10,621 bases of DNA, taken from contig QIAI01000322.1 of assembly GCA_003224995.1 (NCBI GenBank), positions 1-10,621 of the forward strand. The letters run 5' to 3'. Below, one piece after another: positions 1-5,636 of this stretch. The number at the start of each line of letters is the position of its first letter. Position 1 is the first letter of the stretch. The stretch comes from Acidobacteriota bacterium. Its GTDB lineage: Bacteria > Acidobacteriota > Terriglobia > Terriglobales > Acidobacteriaceae. A program made the position numbers and the translations under genes. Below the pieces are notes generated by a model, which was not told where the DNA came from, did not search any database, and saw nothing but the letters and a program-made list of their open reading frames with translations.

Positions 1-565
1 ACGCAGGAGATTTTTGAAATTGGCAGGCAGCGCTGTGGCCGGAGCCTTTGCATGGCATTGGTGGAAGCCCGCAATGACCGCCTCTGCCGCGCCCGCGTCC
101 AAAGGCCTTCCCGGAGAGGTCACGATTGTAGAGTTCTCCGACGACGGCAAGCGCCTGAAGAAAAATAAGGTCGCCAAGGTCGTTAAGACTGAAGAAGAAT
201 GGAAAGCGCGACTTACGGGCAATGCCTTCGACATCACCCGGCGTGCCGATACCGAGTTGGCCTTCACGGGGAAGTACTGGAATGAACACGAGAAGGGTCT
301 GTATCGCTGCATTTGCTGCGACAACGCGCTCTTTACTTCTGATACCAAGTTCGATTCCGGAACTGGCTGGCCAAGCTTCTGGGCGCCTATCGCTGAGGAG
401 AATGTCCGCTCCGTGCGCGACACCAGCTTGGGCGAGATTCGCGATGCCGTGAACTGCACACTGTGCGACGCCCACCTTGGACACGTCTTCGACGATGGCC
501 CGCGACCCACCGGCCTGCGCTACTGCATGAACTCCGCATCTTTGAGGTTCGTGAAGAGAACCTGA
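1..565 (+). CDS. msrB: Tat-exported peptide-methionine (R)-S-oxide reductase, 5' partial
   Basis: The enzyme reduces methionine-R-sulfoxide in damaged proteins. The MsrB fold is clear: the GTGWPSF motif, two CxxC zinc-binding pairs (Cys codons at 308/317 and 455/464), CDAHLGHVFDDGP, and the catalytic Cys in RYCMNS (codon at 524-526). The frame stays open to the left edge and reads RRRFLKLAGSAVAGAFA from position 2, a textbook twin-arginine signal (RRxFLK plus a hydrophobic stretch), followed by an Ala-rich ASAAPA stretch suited to signal peptidase cleavage. The TTG at 14 is therefore the Leu of the Tat motif and not the start; the true start lies outside the window. The apparent AGGAGA at 5-10 encodes two of the Arg residues. 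Export implies repair of envelope proteins. The stop is at 563-565 and no partner msrA is visible. Family assignment is very secure; Tat export is a strong inference. Confidence 0.95.
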   Translation, partial: RRRFLKLAGSAVAGAFAWHWWKPAMTASAAPASKGLPGEVTIVEFSDDGKRLKKNKVAKVVKTEEEWKARLTGNAFDITRRADTELAFTGKYWNEHEKGLYRCICCDNALFTSDTKFDSGTGWPSFWAPIAEENVRSVRDTSLGEIRDAVNCTLCDAHLGHVFDDGPRPTGLRYCMNSASLRFVKRT

Positions 566-581
566 TCAGGGGAGCAGGTTC
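558..581. other. inverted repeat over the msrB stop codon
   Basis: GAACCTG at 558-564 pairs perfectly with CAGGTTC at 575-581 across a 10-nt loop. A separate 10-bp palindrome, CCTGATCAGG, sits at 561-570. No T-tract follows, so this is not a canonical intrinsic terminator; it may still mark the 3' end of the msrB transcript. Confidence 0.35.
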
Positions 582-612
582 ACTCGATGAGCAAAACTGA
601 TTCGTAATCTTG

Positions 613-660
613 CAGCGTCTCTTTGTGTCTCACGGAGGAGGAGTTCCTCAGCAGACGCTG
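613..660. other. dyad between msrB and the NTF2-like gene
   Basis: CAGCGTCT at 613-620 is the exact reverse complement of AGACGCTG at 653-660. The 32-nt interior includes a second small complementarity (GAGGA / TCCTC). No U-tract follows. It could be an RNA hairpin in the msrB 3' region or a remnant of a dispersed repeat. The rest of the 566-776 spacer shows nothing else convincing. Confidence 0.35.
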
Positions 661-776
661 AAAATCGCCATCGCCTTGATGACATTCGTAACCTAAACAT
701 GGCACTTTTGGTGGAACCGGAGACGGCGGGATTGCTATGGTTTCGAGCATCTGTCAACGCTTGGTGTGGGTGCGTG

Positions 777-1232
777 ATGAGAACGATCGCAATGAAGCCG
801 GCCATCTGTGCCCTGCTGCTCGCCTCCTCGGCCTGGTCGCAGACCGGCAACACCGACTCCGCTGCCCAGCAAAGTAAGCTGATCGTGCTGGAGCATCTAT
901 GGAACGATGCGCAGGTCCACCGCGACTCGCATGCCCTGGAAGCATTGGTAGCGGACCGATTCGTCAACACCGAATACGATGGCGAGGTCAGCGACCGCGA
1001 CAAATTCCTGGCCGACATTAAGGATCCGGAATTCAAGCCCAGCTTGATGAACATCCGCGAAGTCCAGGTGAACGTCTACCGCGATACGGCGGTGGTCACC
1101 GGGGTTTATCACACTAAGGGAACCTACACTGGGAAAGCCTACGAGCACCTCGGGCGCTTTACCGATACCTGGATCTTTGAGAATGGGAAATGGCTGTGTG
1201 TAGCCAGCCATACGAGTCTGCTGAAAAAGTAG
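777..1232 (+). CDS. secreted NTF2-like (DUF4440/SnoaL-type) protein
   Basis: This small protein is a signal peptide plus one NTF2-like cone-fold domain. From the ATG at 777 it begins MRTIAMKPAICALLLASSAWSQ: Lys, a short hydrophobic core and a plausible signal peptidase I site after AWS. The mature part has the DUF4440 pattern: an N-terminal helix with a Trp (LEHLWNDAQVHRD), ALVADRFVNTEYDGEVSDRDKFLAD, then strands TAVVTGVYHTKGTYTGK and GRFTDTWIFENGKWLCVASHTS. The frame is open from an ATG at 699, which would add 26 residues ahead of the signal peptide; 777 or the ATG at 792 is preferred because they give a normal leader. None of the starts has a clear Shine-Dalgarno sequence. DUF4440 proteins are catalytically diverse and often of unknown role, so the substrate cannot be named. 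It converges with the GT39 gene. Confidence 0.8.
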   Translation: MRTIAMKPAICALLLASSAWSQTGNTDSAAQQSKLIVLEHLWNDAQVHRDSHALEALVADRFVNTEYDGEVSDRDKFLADIKDPEFKPSLMNIREVQVNVYRDTAVVTGVYHTKGTYTGKAYEHLGRFTDTWIFENGKWLCVASHTSLLKK

Positions 1233-1245
1233 TTCTCAAGCCGAT

Positions 1246-1266
1246 AGCTCTCAGCTGTCAGCTTTC
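1246..1266. repeat. 7-bp tandem repeat in the convergent spacer
   Basis: Three consecutive heptamers, AGCTCTC, AGCTGTC and AGCTTTC, differ only at the fifth base. They begin 14 nt after the NTF2-like stop codon. The remaining 1267-1383 spacer has a T6 run at 1324-1329 without a convincing stem before it, and two copies of TGAGAGC (1356-1362, 1376-1382) that are complementary to GCTCTCA at 1247-1253. No terminator is assigned. Confidence 0.6.
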
Positions 1267-1383
1267 AGTGTTGTGGCCATTCCATTCGTGAGTAACGCTT
1301 GGCAGCTTTGTGTCTTCTCTAGATTTTTTGCCCGCCAGCGCCTAACCGCCAAGATTGAGAGCCGCTTGCTGCCGGTGAGAGCT

Positions 1384-2937
1384 TTACCTCCAGTGCTTTA
1401 ATTGCGGCCACATCTCGGCCAAGGTTTGATCCGACTTCATCCCCTTACAAATGAAAACCGGGACGTTCTTCTCCAGAGCAGCGGGGTTGTCCGGTGAATT
1501 TCCGACGAACTCCACGTCCTTGAAGATACTTTCCAGTTTCTGGCGTGAATCGTCGAGCACGATCATGCAATTTCCCGAGTAGCCTCGCGGTCCCCACAAG
1601 AACCAGGTCTGATGGCCGCTCAGCGAAGGCGGCAGCCCGTACGCCGGACCATACCAGTCAATGGCTCCCGCCGCTCCGTAATCCTGCGCGAATATGCCGC
1701 AATCCGAGCGTTCACTTGCAGGGATACGCTGCCACGCTACCGCTACTTCGCTGACAATTTCGTGCCAGCCAAACTGGTCCGCATAATGCTGCGGCAAGGC
1801 TGCCGCCAGATGACTGTGCTCCGTGTGCGGCACCTTGAGGGGCAGCTCTTCCTGATATGCGATGAACTTGTCGACTGGCAAGATCGGCATCGCCAGGGGA
1901 GCCAGCCAGGCGCCGCCGGCGACAATCAGGATCACTGTAACCGGCTTGAGCCAGCCTAGCCGCCGCTTCTCTAACCCATGCTCGAGGACAACAGAGCCCG
2001 CCGCCAGCAACATCGGATAGATCGGGCTGAGATAGTAGTTCTTGCCATGCAGGACAATGAACAGCGTGAGGCTCACCAGGTAGGCCACGCCCAGAAAACG
2101 GTACGCGCGAAAAGGGCGCCAGAACAGCAACGCCAGCACGCCCGCGATCCAAAGTGGCGCAACGATGGGTTGCAACAGGAGACACTGCTGCCGGAAATAT
2201 TCCAGTGGGCCCAGCACGACATCGCGGCCTTCCGCCTTGATGTTGTGCATCAGTTGCACGAACGGGAAGTCATAATGAATGTTCCAGAGCAAGTTGGGCA
2301 GGAAAATGAGGAAGGCGGCGCCGCCACCCATCCAGAGCCATTTATTCAAGAGGAAGCGACGCTGCTCGGTTAGTAAAAGTCCAACGACGATTCCGAACCC
2401 GAACACTGCAATTGAATATTTCTCCTGCATGCCGATGCCGGCCACCACCCCAAACCACAACCAGTAGCGCGGATCGTCGCGTTTTGCGGCAAGGATGGCG
2501 AAGTAAGCGCACCCGGTCCAGAGCAGCGGTTCCAGGCAGTTGGTGGTGAGCATGCTGCCGTTATTGAGGTACTGAGGCGCGGCAATTACGGCCGCAGCGG
2601 CGCAAATCAGGGCAAACGTCCGCCCGCCAAGTTCGCGCGCGATCTGCGCCGTGAGCACGATGGTGAGCGACATGAAGAGCGCAGGCAGGAAGCGGATCGC
2701 GCGCAGCGAATCGCCAAGCGAGATCAAAGAGAGCCGGGTCAGCCAGGGGATCAGCGGAGGCTGGTCAACGTAGCCCCAGCCGAGGTGGCGAGCGCAGGCA
2801 AGGTAATCGAACTCGTCCCGGAAGAAATCGTAGCGGTTATTGAAGAAGCAGTGCAGTGCCAGCAGCCCGGCGGACATCGCTACCACGGCCAGCATGCCGT
2901 CGGCGAAGAATGAACGTTTTTCGGGCGAGGCTTTCAA
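1384..2937 (-). CDS. GT39/ArnT-like integral membrane glycosyltransferase
   Basis: This is a polytopic GT-C enzyme of the dolichyl/polyprenyl-phosphate sugar transferase class (PMT_2-like), expected to move a sugar from a lipid-phosphate donor to an acceptor on the outer face of the inner membrane. After TM1 (about residues 15-33) comes the first periplasmic loop with the acidic pair of GT-C enzymes (YDFFRDEFDYLACA, Asp41-Glu42) and the family-typical GWGYVDQPPLIPWL. About ten more hydrophobic segments follow to roughly residue 350; residues 356-517 are a soluble tail without a motif I recognise. The length (517 aa) is normal for the family. The start is unsure: TTG at 2937 is the first candidate after an in-frame TGA, ATG at 2895 (residue 15) directly precedes TM1, and neither has a good ribosome site. 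The gene lies 121 bp downstream of the amidotransferase gene; sharing a transcript is possible but unproven. The acceptor is unknown. Confidence 0.87.
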   Translation of the reverse strand: MKASPEKRSFFADGMLAVVAMSAGLLALHCFFNNRYDFFRDEFDYLACARHLGWGYVDQPPLIPWLTRLSLISLGDSLRAIRFLPALFMSLTIVLTAQIARELGGRTFALICAAAAVIAAPQYLNNGSMLTTNCLEPLLWTGCAYFAILAAKRDDPRYWLWFGVVAGIGMQEKYSIAVFGFGIVVGLLLTEQRRFLLNKWLWMGGGAAFLIFLPNLLWNIHYDFPFVQLMHNIKAEGRDVVLGPLEYFRQQCLLLQPIVAPLWIAGVLALLFWRPFRAYRFLGVAYLVSLTLFIVLHGKNYYLSPIYPMLLAAGSVVLEHGLEKRRLGWLKPVTVILIVAGGAWLAPLAMPILPVDKFIAYQEELPLKVPHTEHSHLAAALPQHYADQFGWHEIVSEVAVAWQRIPASERSDCGIFAQDYGAAGAIDWYGPAYGLPPSLSGHQTWFLWGPRGYSGNCMIVLDDSRQKLESIFKDVEFVGNSPDNPAALEKNVPVFICKGMKSDQTLAEMWPQLKHWR

Positions 2938-3058
2938 GGCATCAGTGCCACGGTTGCCAAAGACTCAGAGTACATGCGGCCAGGCACCACGCCCCACAGA
3001 AAGAAATCGTTATGGATTGCCTTGTGGCGCTGCGCCTCTATGGTCAAAGGATCAAACG

Positions 3059-3829
3059 TTATTCCAAAACGCTGTCATCCAGTTTCTTCCTCCCCCAATC
3101 CGCCGCGGCCTGCACAAAGGCAATCACCAATGGGTGCGGCTTCTTGGGCTTGGAACTCAACTGCGGTTGAAAGAGAGTGGCAATGAAGAAGCGATGCGTA
3201 GGCGACTCGATCGCGCGCACTTCGCCCTGCGGCCCGCGCGCGGCAATCGGGAATCCGGCTTCAATCGAACACCACTCGTAATCCGGATTCAGTTCGAAAT
3301 TGCAGAAGAACTCTTCTTGAATCACGTCCACGCCATAGAATGTCTGCAGATAAGACCCGGGCCGAATGCGGATTTCGGGCACCATACCTGAAAGCTTGGG
3401 TGCATCCCCTGCTCGATTCGGAACCGCACAGGCGACCGGGTAGATGATGATGTTCTTCGATCCAGAGTTGTTTTCAGCGGTATCTGCATCTTTCATGCCG
3501 AGCACATTCCGCGCACACTCAATGACCGCGTACTGAAATCCGCCGCAGGTGCCGAGAAACGGCCAATCGTGGCGGCGGGCAAACTCGATTCCCTTAAGCA
3601 TTCCTTCCATGCTTTTGTAAGGACTGCCGGGGGAGGCCCACAGTCCATCAAAGCCTTCCAGGACTTTCGTTGCCCCGGCCTCGGCTAAGGATGGAGTAGG
3701 CAGCCAGACGGATTCCATTTTCAGATTCAGCTTGGCAGCGGCATGTTGCAGCGCGTCGTTGGTCGCCTGATGAGAACGGAACTCAGAATTGAAATCGCCC
3801 AGGATCCCTATGCGAACGGTATCGGCCAC
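3059..3829 (-). CDS. stand-alone CTP-synthase-like glutamine amidotransferase domain, degenerate triad
   Basis: The 256-aa protein aligns along its length with the C-terminal class I glutaminase half of PyrG: SPGSPYKSMEGMLKGIEFAR, PFLGTCGGFQYAVIECARNV with the nucleophile Cys95, SIEAGFPIAARGPQGEV, and ATLFQPQLSSKPKKPHPL. The amidoligase half of PyrG is absent, so it cannot be a CTP synthase. It fits the family annotated as CTP synthase C-terminal region-related (seleno)protein, some members of which are reported to carry selenocysteine; no in-frame TGA occurs here. The FHPEF box of active enzymes reads FQPQL (Gln221, Gln223), so the catalytic His and Glu are both missing and classical glutamine hydrolysis is doubtful. 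Start: GTG at 3829 is the first start after an in-frame TAG; it has no Shine-Dalgarno sequence but a TAGAAT box 6 nt upstream. Function unknown. Confidence 0.85.
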   Translation of the reverse strand: MADTVRIGILGDFNSEFRSHQATNDALQHAAAKLNLKMESVWLPTPSLAEAGATKVLEGFDGLWASPGSPYKSMEGMLKGIEFARRHDWPFLGTCGGFQYAVIECARNVLGMKDADTAENNSGSKNIIIYPVACAVPNRAGDAPKLSGMVPEIRIRPGSYLQTFYGVDVIQEEFFCNFELNPDYEWCSIEAGFPIAARGPQGEVRAIESPTHRFFIATLFQPQLSSKPKKPHPLVIAFVQAAADWGRKKLDDSVLE

Positions 3830-3835
3830 ATCGGC

Positions 3836-3841
3836 ATTCTA
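3836..3841 (-). promoter_or_regulatory. TAGAAT -10-like box of the amidotransferase gene
   Basis: On the minus strand TAGAAT (5/6 to TATAAT) is followed by 6 nt (GCCGAT) and then the GTG start, placing the expected transcription start on the G of the start codon. No TTGACA-like -35 is seen at 16-18 bp and there is no Shine-Dalgarno sequence. The box also contains the in-frame TAG that bounds the gene. Confidence 0.5.
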
Positions 3842-3924
3842 ATCAATGCGCAAGCCATGCAGGAGGGAATCAGGGCGAGTGGGTTAGAAAAAAGGTGCAT
3901 TGGCCAGCAGTCCGTGGTGCTGGG

Positions 3925-4070
3925 CTAGTGTGGTGTCCCAGAAATAAATAGCATTAGGAAAATCCTGAGTGAAGAGAACCGGCCGGTTGAAAACACAAGG
4001 TCCCTCCACTCCGCTTCGCTCCGGTCGGGATGACAGACTTATGCCGCGAATTTGTGGGACAGGACACTAG
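3925..4070. mobile_element. candidate MITE with CTAG-ended terminal inverted repeats
   Basis: The 16-bp ends CTAGTGTGGTGTCCCA (3925-3940) and TGGGACAGGACACTAG (4055-4070) are inverted repeats matching at 14 of 16 positions; extended to 30 bp the match is 22 of 30. Both ends terminate in CTAG, so a TA duplication inside CTAG is possible, which is the target habit of IS630/Tc1-mariner-type elements. The 146-bp interior is far too short for a transposase. It contains the perfect palindrome AACCGGCCGGTT (3977-3988) and a GC-rich segment (3999-4036). The element lies in the spacer between the two-TM protein gene and the amidotransferase gene and interrupts no gene. The family assignment is inference. 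Confidence 0.5.
3999..4036. repeat. dispersed-repeat-like segment inside the MITE
   Basis: The stretch starts GGTCCCTCCACTCCGC and ends GGTCGGGATGACAG. It resembles the family of TGTCATCCCGA...GGGACC intergenic repeats that I recall from several soil bacteria. It holds internal near-palindromes around CCGCTTCGCTCCGG. The recognition is from memory, not from a search. Confidence 0.35.
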
Positions 4071-4100
4071 TGGCGATTTGTGTCGTTCGAAGGTGTAGTG

Positions 4101-4126
4101 CACCATGAGCCGAAGCCACTATGGTG
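4101..4126. other. short dyad just downstream of the two-TM protein gene
   Basis: CACCAT (4101-4106) and ATGGTG (4121-4126) are perfect complements with a 14-nt loop, starting 10 nt past the minus-strand stop codon. No T-run follows on the minus strand, so it is at best a weak 3'-end signal. Confidence 0.25.
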
Positions 4127-4136
4127 TCCGCCAGCT

Positions 4137-4805
4137 CTACAGCCATCCAAAATGTGATGCCAGCACGTAAATGCATGCCAGGGTTAAGGGCGGACCTCCC
4201 CAGATCATGAGGTTCGTCTTCCAATCCACCGAATGGCATGGCGATTGTTGCAGGGAGGGAAGCCTCACCGGTTCGGCCGCCGCGCCCTGCTGAAGAACAC
4301 GGGAAACGTCCTCCGCCTGCTTGATTGCGGAAGGCTCCAGTTCGCTGGGCGCATCAATCACGCGCACTTCGTTCTGCGTCGACCAGGTCACCGGGTTCGG
4401 GATCCCCGCCTTCAAGAGCGCGGCTGCGATCTTGCCTTGCTGGGTCATCGAGGCGGAATCGTTGGGTTGGCTTTCAGACGGGCTCAGCTGAATGACTTCA
4501 TGAGATTCGCGACTTAGAGTACCCGCGGCCATCGTCGTATACGTAGTTTTGCTGGTGACCGTCGTGGTGTGGGCAGGTGCTTTCACGATGGTTCGCGTTA
4601 GCGAGAGCCGTCTTTCCTGCAGCAAGGAGAATCCGTGAAAGAAGAAGAAAAGTCCTGCGACCGCGCCCAAGGCGGCGAGAGTTATCAGTATGCCTGACGT
4701 AGATAGCTGTAATGGCAGAAGGGAATTCAAGCGTGGGCCCGTGCCAATTGACGCACTTGGCTTCGGTTTCGAGCATAACGGGATGCAATCCGGCGGGCAG
4801 TACAA
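4137..4805 (-). CDS. hypothetical two-TM membrane protein
   Basis: I do not recognise this protein. In 222 residues it has one strong membrane helix (about 36-57, STSGILITLAALGAVAGLFFFF), a positively charged juxtamembrane stretch (LLQERRLSLTR), a Ser/Thr-rich linker (80-120), a compact soluble segment (about 120-170, including QQGKIAAALLKAGIPNPVTW and an acidic SELEPSAIKQAEDVSRVLQQ helix), and a second hydrophobic helix at the very C-terminus (198-222). Both termini may therefore face the same side with the soluble part between them. The start is uncertain: TTG at 4805 gives an odd Cys/Pro-rich leader, and a TTG at 4730 (LNSLLPLQL) would begin just before the first helix. No Shine-Dalgarno sequence. 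It starts 33 bp after the methyltransferase stop on the same strand, so co-transcription is plausible. Confidence 0.6.
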   Translation of the reverse strand: MYCPPDCIPLCSKPKPSASIGTGPRLNSLLPLQLSTSGILITLAALGAVAGLFFFFHGFSLLQERRLSLTRTIVKAPAHTTTVTSKTTYTTMAAGTLSRESHEVIQLSPSESQPNDSASMTQQGKIAAALLKAGIPNPVTWSTQNEVRVIDAPSELEPSAIKQAEDVSRVLQQGAAAEPVRLPSLQQSPCHSVDWKTNLMIWGGPPLTLACIYVLASHFGWL

Positions 4806-4838
4806 AAGCGGCGGTCGGGCTTACGTCAGTAAGTAACG

Positions 4839-5636
4839 TTACGCGTTCGGCGAGAACCTGCGATTGAAGTTGAGAGGCGCTGCCGGGCTGGCTTTTTGGA
4901 ATAGGTAGTTGTAGCGGTTGCCGGGCCAGTCCTGGTGAGCCCAGCTGCGTACGATGTGAAGTCCGGCACTCTCTGCCATGGCGATAAACTCCTGCGGCTG
5001 TGCATAGAAGCAGATCGTGCTGCCACCTCGGATAATCATGGGCTGGCCGGTCAATTTCCAGTAAATCATTCGGCGCAGCATTCCAAGACAGGTACGGACG
5101 CCATGCGTCCGGTAAAGATAGGCGAGGGTAGCGGCGGCGCTCTCGAACTCCGGTTCCGGCGCAGGCCCCGGTTCAAACGGAATTTCCCCAATAAAGACGC
5201 GCGCCCCGGGCCTGGCTATGCGATACATCTCCCGCAAACTGGCCGGGATTGTTTCACGCGGCACTACCAGAAGCACGTTATTGCAGACCACTACGGAAGC
5301 GCTTTCGTCCGAGACCGGAAGCTGGTCCGTGAAACCTTGCTGCACTTGCAGTCCAAGCCGCCGCACGATTACAGCTTCTTCTTCGGTCGCCAGCAGCCCG
5401 ATCGCACTTCGCAACCCGCGTGCCTGCGCCATCTGCAGCAACGTACCATCGCCGCACCCGATGTCGATCATGTCATCCTCCGGACAGAGTTCGATCTCCT
5501 GGAGAATGCGCTCCTGAATCCGGCGCGTGATTTCCTGCTTGTGGTTACCGCGGAGAGCCAGGTCCTGCACATCCCGCAGGTTTCTTGCAGTCTCGCGGCA
5601 ATATTCCACGTAATCTTCGGAACGGGTGATCATCAT
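4839..5636 (-). CDS. class I SAM-dependent methyltransferase
   Basis: This 265-residue protein has a Rossmann-fold methyltransferase core of the Methyltransf_11/25 type. Motif I is MIDIGCGDGTLL (Asp58-Gly64, SAM binding), the next strand gives AIGLLATEEEA, motif II is SASVVVCNNVLLVVPR, and motif III is MYRIARPGARVFIGEIPF. The N-terminal 50 residues are a helical cap; the C-terminal part (PQEFIAMAESAGLHIVRSW) is the usual closing element after a variable insertion around 150-205 that probably sets the substrate. The start ATG at 5636 overlaps the upstream gene's TGA as ATGA; a second ATG at 5633 is equally placed as TGATG. Either way translation is coupled to the kynureninase-like gene, suggesting the two act in one pathway. 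The acceptor cannot be deduced. A 10-bp palindrome, GTAACGTTAC (4833-4842), covers its stop codon. Confidence 0.88.
   Translation of the reverse strand: MMITRSEDYVEYCRETARNLRDVQDLALRGNHKQEITRRIQERILQEIELCPEDDMIDIGCGDGTLLQMAQARGLRSAIGLLATEEEAVIVRRLGLQVQQGFTDQLPVSDESASVVVCNNVLLVVPRETIPASLREMYRIARPGARVFIGEIPFEPGPAPEPEFESAAATLAYLYRTHGVRTCLGMLRRMIYWKLTGQPMIIRGGSTICFYAQPQEFIAMAESAGLHIVRSWAHQDWPGNRYNYLFQKASPAAPLNFNRRFSPNA

Noticed and set aside
5..16. AGGAGA ribosome site with TTG start for msrB
   Set aside because: Spacing of 3 nt is too short and the same bases encode the Arg-Arg of a Tat motif in frame, so the true start is upstream.
1321..1330. Intrinsic terminator at the T6 run in the convergent spacer
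   Set aside because: No stable GC stem immediately precedes the T-run on the + strand, and on the minus strand it is an A-run.
3059..3829. Selenocysteine codon in the amidotransferase-like gene
   Set aside because: Related proteins are reported as selenoproteins, but this frame contains no internal TGA; the relevant positions are ordinary Cys codons.
4039..4239. 66-codon minus-strand frame overlapping the end of the two-TM protein gene
   Set aside because: It overlaps a better candidate in another frame and runs into the terminal repeat of the putative MITE.
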